Below are positions 15,419 to 24,286 of a stretch of 64,000 bases of DNA, piece by piece. The notes under the pieces were generated by a model. That model saw only the letters and a program-made list of their open reading frames with translations. It made no database searches and was not told where the DNA came from. The stretch comes from SZAS-79 sp965279075 (GTDB lineage: Bacteria > Pseudomonadota > Gammaproteobacteria > Burkholderiales > SG8-39): NCBI GenBank assembly GCA_965279075.1, contig CBDIHI010000006.1, positions 219,645 to 283,644 on the forward strand, given 5' to 3'. Both the position numbers and the translations under genes were made by a program. The stretch's first letter is position 1. Every line of letters starts with the position of its first letter.

Positions 15419-16842
15419 GCCTTCATTTGCAGCGATTTGTATTCCAGGAATTCCTCGAGGCCGTAGACGCCCGCCTCACGCCCGTGCCCCGACTGCTTGA
15501 ACCCGCCGAAAGGCGCATTCATGTTGAACGGCCCGCCGTTGATGTCGACCTGCCCCGCGCGCAGGCGCCGCGCGACCTTCTGCGCCCGGCCCGCGTCCGC
15601 CGACCACACGCCGGCCGCCAGGCCGTAGATGGTGTCGTTGGCGATCCGCACGGCGTCTTCCTCGTCCTTGTAGGTGATGATGGACAGCACCGGCCCGAAG
15701 ATCTCCTCCTGGGCGATGGTGGACTTGGGGTTCACCTTGCCGAAGATCGTGGGCTTCACGAAGTAGCCGCCGGGGGCCAGGCCTTCGGGCGCATCGGCGC
15801 CGCCCGCGACTAGCTCGGCGCCGTCTGCGATGCCCTTGGCGATGAAGCCGCGTACGCGTTCCAGCTGCGCGGCGGAAGTCAGCGGCCCGAGGCGCGTGGT
15901 CTCCTGCATCGGGTCCCCCGGCGCGAAGGTCTTGGCCACCTCGGCGGCAAGGGCTTTCGCTTCTTCGTACTTCGCCTCGGGCACGAGCATGCGCGTGAAC
16001 GCGGTGCAGGTCTGGCCGGAGTTGAGGTAGCAGTTGCCCACCGTGCCCTTGACGGCCGTGGCGAGGTCCGCGTCGTCGAGGATCACGGAGGCCGACTTGC
16101 CGCCGAGCTCCAGCGTCACGCGCTTGACCGTCTGCGCGGCGACTTCCGAGATCCGCTTGCCGGCGCGGGTCGAGCCGGTGAACGAGATCGCGTCCACCTG
16201 CGGGTGCTTCACCAGCGCCTCGCCGACCACCGGGCCCATGCCCGTCACCATGTTGAACACGCCCGCCGGCAGGCCGGCCTCGTGGATGACCTCGGCCAGC
16301 AGGTAGGCGTTGAAGGGCGCAACCTCGGAGGGCTTGAGGACCACGGTGCAGCCCGCGGCCAGCGCCGGCGCCACCTTGAGGGCGATCTGGTGCAGCGGGT
16401 AGTTCCACGGTGTGATCGCGCCGACGACGCCGACGGCATCGCGCACGACCAGCGAGTTGCCCACCTGGGCTTCGAAGGCGAACTCGCCCGCCATTTTCGC
16501 GTAGTTGCCGAAGGTTGCGATCGGCAGGCCCGCCTGGATGCGCGAGGCCATCTTGATCGGCATGCCGACTTCCTGCGCGATGATCTTCGCGAGCTCTTCC
16601 GCGCGAGCCTTGAGGCCGGCGGCGATCTTGCCGAGGTATTCGGCACGTTTCGCGGCCGGGGTCTGCGACCAGGCGTCGAATGCAGCGCGTGCGGCAGCGA
16701 CGGCCGCTTCGATGTCCTTCTCGCCGCCCGCGGGCACCGAGCCCATCACCGCGCCGGTGCCGGCGTTGTGGACGTCGATTTTTTCCTTGGTGGACGGGAC
16801 GGCCCACTGGCCGTTGATGTAGAACTTGTCGGTGTTTGCCAT
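15415..16842 (-). CDS. NAD(P)-dependent aldehyde dehydrogenase
   Basis: A 475-residue enzyme of normal family length. It shows ITPWNYPLHQIALKVAPALA for substrate and cofactor contacts, the glutamate in LELGGKSA and the catalytic cysteine in NSGQTCTAF, with a PFGGFKQSG end motif. It oxidises an aldehyde to the acid. As first gene of the operon with SDR and thioesterase, and divergent from a zinc alcohol dehydrogenase 95 bases away, it probably acts on an aldehyde made by one of those dehydrogenases. Substrate unknown. Confidence 0.92.
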   Translation of the reverse strand: MANTDKFYINGQWAVPSTKEKIDVHNAGTGAVMGSVPAGGEKDIEAAVAAARAAFDAWSQTPAAKRAEYLGKIAAGLKARAEELAKIIAQEVGMPIKMASRIQAGLPIATFGNYAKMAGEFAFEAQVGNSLVVRDAVGVVGAITPWNYPLHQIALKVAPALAAGCTVVLKPSEVAPFNAYLLAEVIHEAGLPAGVFNMVTGMGPVVGEALVKHPQVDAISFTGSTRAGKRISEVAAQTVKRVTLELGGKSASVILDDADLATAVKGTVGNCYLNSGQTCTAFTRMLVPEAKYEEAKALAAEVAKTFAPGDPMQETTRLGPLTSAAQLERVRGFIAKGIADGAELVAGGADAPEGLAPGGYFVKPTIFGKVNPKSTIAQEEIFGPVLSIITYKDEEDAVRIANDTIYGLAAGVWSADAGRAQKVARRLRAGQVDINGGPFNMNAPFGGFKQSGHGREAGVYGLEEFLEYKSLQMKA

Positions 16843-16891
16843 GACGGATTCCAGCTCGGGGAAAGGCGGTATTTTAGACCAGCGACCGGGC

Positions 16892-16897
16892 TATACT
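16892..16897 (+). promoter_or_regulatory. Possible -10 element of the alcohol dehydrogenase gene
   Basis: TATACT lies 40 bases before the ATG in the 94-base divergent region. No convincing -35 box was found at the proper distance, so the assignment is tentative. Confidence 0.3.
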
Positions 16898-16936
16898 CGA
16901 CCCAAATCAAGCAGCACCCCCCTCCAGGAGACAAGC

Positions 16937-18043
16937 ATGGCGCGCAAGGCAAAGGCGGTCCTGTGCCGCGAACTCAACCAGCCCGTGGTGGTCGAGACCA
17001 TCAATGTCGATCCGCCCAAGCGCGGCGAGGTCACGGTGAAGATCGCCGCCTGCGGCGTCTGTCATTCGGACTTGTCGGCCACCAACGGCACGATCGCGCT
17101 GCCGCCGCCGCTGGTGCTGGGCCATGAGGCGGCCGGCGAAGTCGTCGAGGTGGGCGAGGGCGTGACCGGGTTCGCCGTAGGCGACCACGTGGTGTCGTCG
17201 TTCGTCTACATGTGCGGCGTGTGCCGTTTCTGCGCGGGCGGGCGCCCGGTGCTGTGCGTGGAACAGGGGAAGGCCTTCGTCACGCCGCCCGAAGGCACGC
17301 CGCGCACGCACGACGCGGCCGGCAAGCCGCTCAACATCTTTTCCGGCTGCGGCGTGATGGCCGAATACGCCACGCTGTCGGCCGACAACGTGGTGAAGAT
17401 CGACAAGGCGATCCCGCTCGACCGTGCGGCGCTGGTCGGCTGCGCGGTGACCACGGGCGTGGGCGCGGTGTTCAATACGGCGAAGGTGCAGCCCGGCTCC
17501 AGCGTGGTGGTGTTCGGCTGTGGCGGCGTGGGCCTCAACGCCATCCAGGGCGCGGCCATTGCCGGCGCGACGATGATCGTCGCGGTCGACACGACCGAGT
17601 CCAAGCTCGAGTTCGCGAAGACCTTCGGCGCCACGCACACGCTGCTCGCCAAGCCCGGCGAAGACCCCGTCAAGGCGATCAAGAAGCTGACCAGCGGCGG
17701 CGCGGACTACGTTTTCGAGTGCGTGGGCAGCGGTGAGCTCGGCGCGACCGCGTACCGCGCGACCGCGCGCGGCGGCAAGGCCGTGATCGTCGGCGTGGCG
17801 CGCGGCAGCGATTCGCTCACGGTGAAGCCGGCCGGGCTGGTGTTCGAGGAAAAGTCGCTGCAGGGCAGCTACTTCGGCTCCTGCGTGCCGCGTGTGGACT
17901 TCCCGCGCATGCTGGGCCTCTACATGGCCGGCAAGCTCAAGCTCGACGAGCTCATCACCAAGCGCTATTCGGTGGACGAGGCCCCGCAGGCTTTTGCCGA
18001 CATGCAGTCGGGCAAGAACGCCAGGGGTGTGATCGTCTTCTGA
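16937..18043 (+). CDS. Zinc-dependent alcohol dehydrogenase (MDR family)
   Basis: A 368-residue dehydrogenase with catalytic-zinc ligands in ACGVCHSD and GHEAAGEVVE, four structural-zinc cysteines in MCGVCRFCAGGRPVLC, and the NAD-binding FGCGGVGLNAIQGA. It resembles class I/III-type bacterial enzymes. ATG 16937 has an AGGAG ribosome site; a start further upstream would extend into the divergent promoter. Divergence from the aldehyde dehydrogenase operon suggests an alcohol to aldehyde to acid route. The actual alcohol is unknown. Confidence 0.9.
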   Translation: MARKAKAVLCRELNQPVVVETINVDPPKRGEVTVKIAACGVCHSDLSATNGTIALPPPLVLGHEAAGEVVEVGEGVTGFAVGDHVVSSFVYMCGVCRFCAGGRPVLCVEQGKAFVTPPEGTPRTHDAAGKPLNIFSGCGVMAEYATLSADNVVKIDKAIPLDRAALVGCAVTTGVGAVFNTAKVQPGSSVVVFGCGGVGLNAIQGAAIAGATMIVAVDTTESKLEFAKTFGATHTLLAKPGEDPVKAIKKLTSGGADYVFECVGSGELGATAYRATARGGKAVIVGVARGSDSLTVKPAGLVFEEKSLQGSYFGSCVPRVDFPRMLGLYMAGKLKLDELITKRYSVDEAPQAFADMQSGKNARGVIVF

Positions 18044-18051
18044 CCCCCGCG

Positions 18052-18067
18052 AGGGGCGACCGCCCCT
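18052..18067. terminator. Short hairpin between convergent genes
   Basis: AGGGGCG and CGCCCCT can pair across a tiny loop between the alcohol dehydrogenase stop and the stop of the facing gene. There is no clear T-run, so it is a weak terminator candidate. Confidence 0.35.
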
Positions 18068-18434
18068 AGGTGAACAGCTTTTCCGCCCTGCCGCGGATTT
18101 TCGCCAGCAGCGCCAGCGCCTGCGCCGCTGCGGCAGGCCCGCCCGGGACGTTGCCGCGCACATGCGCCGGGCGGATGTCCTCGATCTCGGCGATGGCCTG
18201 CATGGTTTCCGGGTCCGCGACGCTGTACTTGCGCAGCTCGTTCACCGTCAGCATGTAGGAATGCAGCATGTCGTCGCCGGCCTTGGTCACGCCGAGCCGG
18301 TGCAGGATGAAGTTCACCCAGTGCGTGCCGGCGAGCATGGCGCCTTCGATCTTCATCTCGTGGTCCGTGTCGCCGCACTTGGCGATCGAGCGCTCGATGC
18401 GCTCGGCGCGCTGCCGGTGGTCTAGGGTTTCCAT
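18066..18434 (-). CDS. Unknown protein, paralogue of the adjacent upstream gene
   Basis: A 122-residue soluble, mostly helical protein of no family I recognise. Its central GAMLAGTHWVNFILHRLGVT lines up with SAMNAGTNAVNAALHHAGAT of the neighbouring gene product (shared A-M-x-A-G-T-x-x-V-N-x-x-L-H-x-x-G-x-T), and the C-terminal helices also align. The start overlaps the upstream gene by 13 bases, so the two are probably co-translated and may form a heteromer. It is last in the operon with a Bug protein and a 2-hydroxyacid dehydrogenase. Confidence 0.72.
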   Translation of the reverse strand: METLDHRQRAERIERSIAKCGDTDHEMKIEGAMLAGTHWVNFILHRLGVTKAGDDMLHSYMLTVNELRKYSVADPETMQAIAEIEDIRPAHVRGNVPGGPAAAAQALALLAKIRGRAEKLFT

Positions 18435-18889
18435 GCTTTCCCCGGGGTGGACATGCGTTGCTTGAGGAGGGCGAGGACCTTGAGCAGCGCGGCCTCGCAT
18501 TCGGCGGCGATCTCCGGCGTCGCGTCGCGTTCCCCGCGGATGCACGGGTCGCGGTGGTGCTCGATCACCTCCATCGCCTTCATCATCGCGGCTACGTCGT
18601 CGGGCAGCGGCCCGTCGATTTTCGGCCGGCCCACATGGAGCACGTCGCCCGGCGGGCGGAACGCAGGTTCGAGCTTCCCGCCCTTGCCCGGCACGAGGTA
18701 GACGCCGGGCTGTGTCGGGAACACGTCGTCGGCGATGGTGGCGCCGGCGTGATGCAGCGCCGCGTTGACGGCATTGGTGCCTGCGTTCATGGCGGACCAG
18801 AACCACAGCTCGAAGTCGCCCATGGTGTCCAGGCGCGCGCGCAGCTTTTCGAAGCGGTCGATCTTGTCCAGGTGCGATGCGATGTTCAT
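18422..18889 (-). CDS. Unknown protein, paralogue of the adjacent downstream gene
   Basis: A 155-residue soluble protein, not recognised. The N-terminal half contains the motif shared with the downstream gene (SAMNAGTNAVNAALHHAGAT). It carries an extra segment of about 30 residues rich in Pro and Gly (PTQPGVYLVPGKGGKLEPAF) that the partner lacks. The ending is helical (AECEAALLKVLALLKQR). It starts 12 bases after the 2-hydroxyacid dehydrogenase gene, so it shares that transcript. A role alongside that dehydrogenase is inferred from position only. Confidence 0.72.
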   Translation of the reverse strand: MNIASHLDKIDRFEKLRARLDTMGDFELWFWSAMNAGTNAVNAALHHAGATIADDVFPTQPGVYLVPGKGGKLEPAFRPPGDVLHVGRPKIDGPLPDDVAAMMKAMEVIEHHRDPCIRGERDATPEIAAECEAALLKVLALLKQRMSTPGKAWKP

Positions 18890-18901
18890 GCGTCCTCCGG
18901 G

Positions 18902-19921
18902 TCAGGCGGCGCGGCCGAGGCGCGCGCGGGCCGCGTCCCACGCGGCAGGGTTGACGAGGTGCTTCGGCCGCTCTCCGCCCAGCGCCTGCAGCACCTGGCC
19001 TACGGCAGACTCGGCCAGGTCGTGCAGCGCGTCGCCCGAGAGCCCGGCCACGTGCGGCGTGAGGATCAGGTTCTCCAGGGCCCATAGCGCGCTCGGTTCG
19101 GCCAGCGGCTCGTCCTCGAACACGTCGAGCGCCGCGCCCGCGATCCATCCCCCGGCGAGGGCCTTGTGCAGCGCTTCCTGGCGCACGATCTTGCCGCGCG
19201 AGGTGTTGATCAGGCAGGCGTGGGACTGCATCCTGCGCAGCTGCGGCTCGCCGATCATGCCGCGCGAGGCCTCGTTCAGCTCGGCGTGCAGCGAGACGAA
19301 ATCCGACTTCTCCAGCAGCTCGTCGAGGCTGTCCACCCGGGTGGCACCCAGTTTCGCGGCCTTGTCCTTCGGCACATGCGGGTCGTAGGCGAGCACTTTC
19401 ATGTTGAAGGCGGCGATGCACTTGCGTGTCATCTCGCTGCCGATCAGGCCGAGGCCGACGATGCCGATGGTGCGGCCGTTGATGTCGCGCACGTCCAGCT
19501 GAGTGCGCTTGTCCCAGGCGCCGCCGGTGCGCAGGGCCTTGCCGCTGCCGATGAGGTTCCGCGACATCGCCAGCATCATCGCGATGGCGTGCTCGGACAC
19601 CGGCACGGTGCCGTAGCCGGGGTTATTGGCCACGGCCACGCCGTGCGCGGTGCAGGCGGCGACGTCGATCGAATCGGTCCCGCGGCCCGAGGAGGCCACG
19701 ATGACGAGGTCCTTCGCGCCGTCGAGCACCGCGTCGTCGATGAGGTGCGGGTAGCGCACGATGGCGCCGTTCGCCGTCGCGAGCGCCGCTGCGATGTCTG
19801 CCGGCGCAGGGCGCTCGAGCGCGACCACGTTCGCATGTTCGCGCAGCACCTTGTCCGCGTCGGCGTGGTAGATCCCGCCGACCAGCACGACGGTGGGGCG
19901 TCCCTTCGGTGTGACGCTCAT
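18902..19921 (-). CDS. D-isomer-specific 2-hydroxyacid dehydrogenase
   Basis: A 339-residue enzyme of the family that includes phosphoglycerate dehydrogenase and (S)-sulfolactate dehydrogenase (SlcC). The NAD motif is GIVGLGLIGSEMTRK, and the catalytic set is Arg in INTSRGKIV, Glu in DVFEDEPLAE and His in LTPHVAGLSG. It interconverts a 2-hydroxyacid and its 2-oxoacid. The start overlaps the end of the Bug gene by four bases. Divergent from a SuyAB/UxaA-type lyase and in the same cluster as an Ldh-type dehydrogenase, it could supply the other enantiomer, as in sulfolactate catabolism. That substrate is inference. Confidence 0.88.
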   Translation of the reverse strand: MSVTPKGRPTVVLVGGIYHADADKVLREHANVVALERPAPADIAAALATANGAIVRYPHLIDDAVLDGAKDLVIVASSGRGTDSIDVAACTAHGVAVANNPGYGTVPVSEHAIAMMLAMSRNLIGSGKALRTGGAWDKRTQLDVRDINGRTIGIVGLGLIGSEMTRKCIAAFNMKVLAYDPHVPKDKAAKLGATRVDSLDELLEKSDFVSLHAELNEASRGMIGEPQLRRMQSHACLINTSRGKIVRQEALHKALAGGWIAGAALDVFEDEPLAEPSALWALENLILTPHVAGLSGDALHDLAESAVGQVLQALGGERPKHLVNPAAWDAARARLGRAA

Positions 19922-20901
19922 TTGGCCAGCCCCAGTTCGGTGAGGATCGCCTTGAGCTTGGCGTGCTCGGCGTCGTAGTAGGCCTTCATCTCGGCCGAGG
20001 TCATGTAGGCCGGCTCCCAGTAGCTGCGCGCGAGCAGCTTCTTCCATTCGGCGTCCTGCGACAGCTTGCCCAGCACGCCCTCCCAGTAGGCGACCTGTTC
20101 CGCGGTCATGCCCTTGGCGCCGAGCACGCCTTGCGCCGTGGCGTACTCCACGTTCACGCCCAGCTCCTTCCACGTGGGCACGGCGGCGAGGTAGCCGCCG
20201 CGTCGCGTCGGGGAGGTCTGCGTGATGACCTTGATCTTGCCGCCGTCGGCCAGCGCCTGCGCGACCGACAGCGTCACCAGCGCGGCGTCGAGGTGCCCGC
20301 CCATGACGGCCGTGAGCGCCTCCGGGCCGGAGCGGTACTGCACCGTGGTCAGCTTTCGGATGTCGACACCGGCGGCCTTGAGCGGGATCGCGGCGCCCAG
20401 GTGCAGGTGGTTGCCGGGGTTGCCGAAGAAGCCGAAGCTCACCGAAGAAGGGTCCTTCCTGAGCTTCTCGATCAGGGCGCGGCCGTCGGCCACCGGGCCG
20501 TCGGGCTTGACCGCGATGACGTGGTATTCCTTGAACAGCAGGCCCAGCGTGGTCAGGTCCCGGTAGTCGTGCCTGGAGTCGCCGGTCTCGCGGATGGTCA
20601 GGAAGGTGTGCGAGGAGGCGAAGGTGAATTCGCCGCGCCCCGCGTTCTGCGCCATGTACTCCAGCGCGATCGAGCCGCTCGCGCCGGTCTTGTAGACCAC
20701 GGAAAACGGCACGTCGATGAGCTTGTTTTCCTCGGCGAAACGCTTGATCGCGCGCGACATGACGTCGACGGACCCGCCCGGTGCGGCAGGCGAGACGATT
20801 TCGGCGGGGCGCGCCGGCTTCCAGGTGGGTTGCGCGTGAGCGAAGCCTGCAATCAGGGTGAGCAGGCCGAACACTGGCCAGGACAGGGTGTTTGGTTTCA
20901 T
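19918..20901 (-). CDS. Bug/TctC-family periplasmic binding protein
   Basis: A 327-residue exported protein with a signal peptide (NTLSWPVFGLLTLIAGFAHA). The mature part has the Bug-family opening PTWKPARPAEIVSPAAPGGS and the ligand-loop region FFGNPGNHLHLG. Bug proteins capture carboxylates for tripartite tricarboxylate transporters. No TctA or TctB gene is nearby. ATG at 20901 is chosen; another ATG four codons upstream is possible. It heads the minus-strand operon with the 2-hydroxyacid dehydrogenase and two unknown genes, divergent from the UxaA-type lyase, and probably binds the acid this cluster degrades. Confidence 0.85.
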   Translation of the reverse strand: MKPNTLSWPVFGLLTLIAGFAHAQPTWKPARPAEIVSPAAPGGSVDVMSRAIKRFAEENKLIDVPFSVVYKTGASGSIALEYMAQNAGRGEFTFASSHTFLTIRETGDSRHDYRDLTTLGLLFKEYHVIAVKPDGPVADGRALIEKLRKDPSSVSFGFFGNPGNHLHLGAAIPLKAAGVDIRKLTTVQYRSGPEALTAVMGGHLDAALVTLSVAQALADGGKIKVITQTSPTRRGGYLAAVPTWKELGVNVEYATAQGVLGAKGMTAEQVAYWEGVLGKLSQDAEWKKLLARSYWEPAYMTSAEMKAYYDAEHAKLKAILTELGLAK

Positions 20902-21036
20902 GCCCGGGAACATACAGCCCGAAAATGGTGCGGTCAATAGTCCTATATAGGTCTTGACGCACCAAAACGGCGCCGCGTATTCTTGGCCCCTGCCCGGCGG
21001 GTCGCCTGCCGGGCGCCATGCAACGAGGAGGCGGGC

Positions 21037-21333
21037 ATGCCGCGCGCACTGGTACTGAACGAGACTGACAATGTCGCCACGCTGATCGACACCGGCAAGG
21101 CGGGTGAGGCCTGCGCGCTGCAGGGCGAGGCGAAAGGGACCGTCAAGCTGCTGTCCGACGTGCCCTTCGGCCACAAGGTCTGCATCAAGGAGACCTCTGC
21201 AGGACAGGACGTCCTCAAGTACGGCACGATCATCGGCAAGGCGAGCGCGGCGATCCGGCCGGGCGCGCACGTGCATACCCATAACGTCGAATCGGTCCGT
21301 GGCCGCGGCGACCAGGCAGGGAGTTCCAAATGA
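21037..21333 (+). CDS. UxaA/SuyA-type lyase, small (SAF-domain) subunit
   Basis: A 98-residue SAF domain with the FGHKVCIKETSAGQDVLKYG core and the terminal GAHVHTHNVES motif. In altronate dehydratase this domain is the N-terminus of UxaA; as a separate subunit it matches SuyA of (R)-sulfolactate sulfo-lyase and split UxaA1-type proteins. ATG 21037 has a GAGGAGG ribosome site. The end overlaps the large-subunit start by four bases, so the two are made together. The choice between dehydratase and sulfo-lyase rests on context. Confidence 0.85.
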   Translation: MPRALVLNETDNVATLIDTGKAGEACALQGEAKGTVKLLSDVPFGHKVCIKETSAGQDVLKYGTIIGKASAAIRPGAHVHTHNVESVRGRGDQAGSSK

Positions 21334-22484
21334 GCGCGACATTCCTCGGCTATCCCCGCAAGAACGGCAGCATCGGCGTGCGCAACTGGGTGGCGGTCAT
21401 TTCCATCATGGACAACTGCAACCCGGTCACGCGCGCGATCTGCGCCGCGGTCGAAGGCACGATCCCGGTGACGACCCTGTTCGTGCGCGGCCAGTACGGG
21501 CGCGACCTCGAGATCACCTACAACTCGCTCGCCGGCATGGGCGCGAACCCGAACATTGCCTCGGTGCTGCTGGTCGGGCTCGAGGAGCAGACCACCGAGG
21601 AGGTCGCCAGGCGGATCCGGCCGACCGGCAAGAAGATCGAGGTGGTCCACCTGCAGCCCGACGGCACCATCAACGCGGTGGCCAACGGCACCCGCATGGC
21701 ACTGCACATGGCGATCGAGGCCTCGAACCTGCGCCGCGTCTCCTGCCCGGCCTCGGCGCTCGTCATCGGCGTCGAGTGCGGCGGGTCCGACACCACGTCC
21801 GGCTTGTCGTGCAACCCGGCCATCGGCCGCATGGCGGACCGCCTGGTCGACGATGGCGGCACGGTCATCATCTCGGAGACCTCCGAGTTCTTCGGCGCGG
21901 AGCACCTGTTCGCGGCGCGCGCCACGGACCCCGCGGTGAAGAAGGCGTTCGTCGACAAGGTCGTCGGCTTCGAGCAGGACGCCATGAAGATGGGCCTCGA
22001 CATCCGCGGCACCAACCCGACGCCGGACAACATCCGCGGCGGCCTCACCACCATCGAGGAGAAGGCGCTCGGCGCGATGGCGAAAGCCGGCACGCGGCCG
22101 CTGGTCGGTGTGCTCGACTACGGCGAAGTGCCGCAGAAGAAGGGCCTGCATTTCATGGCTACGCCCGCACCCGCGGTCGAATCGATGACCGCGTTCGCGG
22201 CCGGCGGCTGCCAGCTGATCTTCTTCGGCACCGGCGTGGGCAACCCGATCGGCAACATGGTGTCGCCCACCGTCAAGGTCAGCGGCAACGTGAACACCCT
22301 GCGCACCATGCCGGACAACATCGACGTGGACGTCTCCGAACTGATCGAGAAGGGCAGCAAGGTGACCGACGTAGGCGACCGCCTGTACGGCTACACGATG
22401 GAAGTCGCCTCGGGCACGCGCACGACGAGCGAAGTGCTCGACATCCGCGAGACCGCGATCAGCCGCTTCGGCCCGACGATCTGA
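21330..22484 (+). CDS. UxaA/SuyB-type lyase, large subunit
   Basis: A 384-residue protein of the UxaA C-terminal family (opening FLGYPRKNGSIGVRNWVAVI, with the VIGVECGGSDTTSGLSCNPA segment carrying conserved cysteines and NPIGNMVSPTVKVSGN near the end). The family eliminates water (altronate, galactarate) or sulfite (3-sulfolactate) from a 2-hydroxyacid, using iron. Its partner is the SAF subunit just upstream. Neighbouring hydroxyacid dehydrogenases of two families favour a 2-hydroxyacid such as sulfolactate over a sugar acid, but that is inference. Confidence 0.87.
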   Translation: MSATFLGYPRKNGSIGVRNWVAVISIMDNCNPVTRAICAAVEGTIPVTTLFVRGQYGRDLEITYNSLAGMGANPNIASVLLVGLEEQTTEEVARRIRPTGKKIEVVHLQPDGTINAVANGTRMALHMAIEASNLRRVSCPASALVIGVECGGSDTTSGLSCNPAIGRMADRLVDDGGTVIISETSEFFGAEHLFAARATDPAVKKAFVDKVVGFEQDAMKMGLDIRGTNPTPDNIRGGLTTIEEKALGAMAKAGTRPLVGVLDYGEVPQKKGLHFMATPAPAVESMTAFAAGGCQLIFFGTGVGNPIGNMVSPTVKVSGNVNTLRTMPDNIDVDVSELIEKGSKVTDVGDRLYGYTMEVASGTRTTSEVLDIRETAISRFGPTI

Positions 22485-22506
22485 CGCCGTACCGGGAACG
22501 CGCGGC

Positions 22507-23208
22507 GTGGCGACCAAGCTCGAGCGGATCTGCGACACGGTGATCGCGCGCATCGAGTCGGGCGTGCTGCGCGAGGGCGACCGCCTGCCCTCCGAGGAAC
22601 AGCTCGCGGCCAGCCTGAAAGCCAGCGTCGGCACCATCCAGAAGGCGCTGCAGCAGCTCGCGCACCGGGGCCTCATCGTGCGCGAGCACGGGCGCGGCAC
22701 CTTCGTCTCGGGCGGCAAGCTCGGCCCGGCGGACGTGCGCTACCTGCGCTTTCGCAACGACCGCGGCGAGGACCTGCCGCTCTACCTGCACGTGGTGTCG
22801 GTCAAGAGCGTGCGCCAGCAGGGGGCCTGGGCGGCGTTCCTCGGCACGCCCGGCCCGTTCATCCGCATCGAGCGCATGATCAGCGTCGGGGGCGAGTTCG
22901 ACCTGTTCAGCGAGTTCTTCCTTCCCGAGTCGGAGTTCGCCGCGCTGCGCAAGCTCGACGCCAAGGCGTTGGAGCGAATCTCGCTTCGCGACCTCCTCAA
23001 GCAGCAGTTTTCGGTGCCGACGCTGCGCGCCGACCAGTTCGTGCGGTTCGAAGGGCTCCCGGCCCGGGTCTGCGACCGGCTCGGGCTGGACCACGGCAGC
23101 ACCGGTTTCGTGATGGAGATGCGCGGCTACACGCTGCGCGACCGTCCCCTGTATTACCAGAAGGTCAGTGCCGGCCCGTTCGGCGCGGCATTGGCGATCA
23201 CCCGCTAA
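22507..23208 (+). CDS. GntR-family transcriptional regulator with UTRA domain
   Basis: A 233-residue regulator: winged helix-turn-helix in residues 1-70 (GDRLPSEEQLAASLKASVGT, then GLIVREHGRGTFVSGG) and a UTRA effector-binding domain (about 80-230, with RIERMISVGGEFDLFSEFF). HutC-type regulators sense a small ligand and repress adjacent operons. The start is a GTG at 22507, 22 bases after the lyase gene, so it is in the same transcript and likely controls this cluster in response to its substrate. Confidence 0.87.
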   Translation: MATKLERICDTVIARIESGVLREGDRLPSEEQLAASLKASVGTIQKALQQLAHRGLIVREHGRGTFVSGGKLGPADVRYLRFRNDRGEDLPLYLHVVSVKSVRQQGAWAAFLGTPGPFIRIERMISVGGEFDLFSEFFLPESEFAALRKLDAKALERISLRDLLKQQFSVPTLRADQFVRFEGLPARVCDRLGLDHGSTGFVMEMRGYTLRDRPLYYQKVSAGPFGAALAITR

Positions 23209-23273
23209 CCCAGCCACATGCGCACCGCCCCGCGCCAAGACGGGGCAAAGCGCGGAGACAAGGAGACAGCACC

Positions 23274-24242
23274 ATGAGCATGTTCCATCGCGCCCTGCGC
23301 GGCGCTTTCGCCGCGGCCGCACTGGCTTCGGCCTGCGCCGCCTTAGCCCAGCCCTTCCCGTCGAAACCCGTGCGCTACATCGTGCCTTTCCCGCCGGGGG
23401 GCGCGACCGACATCATGGCGCGCAACGTCGCGCAGAAAACTTCGGACGCCTGGAAGCAGCCGGTCGTCGTCGACAACCGGCCCGGCGGCAGCGCGCTGAT
23501 CGGCGCGGACATCGCGGCGAAGTCGCCGGCCGACGGCTACACCTGGCTCGCGATGACGCTGACCCACGCGACGAACGTGACGCTGTTCCCCGACGCGAAG
23601 TACAACCTGTTGAAGGACCTCACGGCAGTGTCCATCCTCGGGGCCATGCCGCTGGTGGTCGTCGTGCACCCGGACTCGCCCGTGAAGTCGCTGGCCGAGC
23701 TCACCGCGCTGGGCCGCACGAAGCAACTGCTCGCGGGGTCGAGCGGCAACGGCACGCCGCCGCACCTCGGCCTCGAGCTCTACCGCACCTTGACCCGGGT
23801 GGGCCTGCAGCACGTGCCGTACAAGGGCGGCGCGCCTTCGCTGGTAGACCTCGTCGGCGGGCGCACCGACTTCATCGTGTCGAACCTGCCGGAGTGCATC
23901 GCCTACATCAAGGGCGGGCGCCTGCGGCCGCTGGCCATCACCACCAGCGTGAGGCACGTGCTGATCCCGGACGTGCCGACGGTGGCCGAGGCCGGCCTGC
24001 CGGGCTTCGAGATCACCAACTGGACCGGGCTGATGGTGCCGGCGGGCACGCCGAAGGACATCGTCAACCGCATCCAGGCCGAGGCGATGGGCGCCCTGCG
24101 CCAGCCCGAGATGACGCAGAAGGTCCGCGAGCAGGGGTTCGAGGTGGTCGCCAGCACGCCGGAAAGCGCGCAGGCGTTCATCGCAGCCGAGGTGGAGCGC
24201 TGGGGCAAGCTCGTGCGCGAAGCCAACATCAAGGCGGACTGA
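23274..24242 (+). CDS. Bug/TctC-family periplasmic binding protein
   Basis: A 322-residue exported protein with a signal peptide ending near the alanine-rich ACAALAQPFPSKPV. Family hallmarks are VPFPPGGATDIMARNVAQK, DNRPGGSALIGADI and KSPADGYTW. It would present a carboxylate to a tripartite tricarboxylate transporter whose membrane parts are elsewhere. An AAGGAG ribosome site precedes the ATG. It lies 65 bases after the GntR gene and before a second, frameshifted Bug gene. Confidence 0.88.
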   Translation: MSMFHRALRGAFAAAALASACAALAQPFPSKPVRYIVPFPPGGATDIMARNVAQKTSDAWKQPVVVDNRPGGSALIGADIAAKSPADGYTWLAMTLTHATNVTLFPDAKYNLLKDLTAVSILGAMPLVVVVHPDSPVKSLAELTALGRTKQLLAGSSGNGTPPHLGLELYRTLTRVGLQHVPYKGGAPSLVDLVGGRTDFIVSNLPECIAYIKGGRLRPLAITTSVRHVLIPDVPTVAEAGLPGFEITNWTGLMVPAGTPKDIVNRIQAEAMGALRQPEMTQKVREQGFEVVASTPESAQAFIAAEVERWGKLVREANIKAD

Positions 24243-24286
24243 CGCGCGCCAGAACGCGCAGCCGCACACAATCCAAGGAGACAGCC

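Noticed and set aside
21037..22484. Firm naming as suyAB or uxaA
   Set aside because: Both families share fold and motifs; without a tree the substrate cannot be fixed, so no gene symbol was given.
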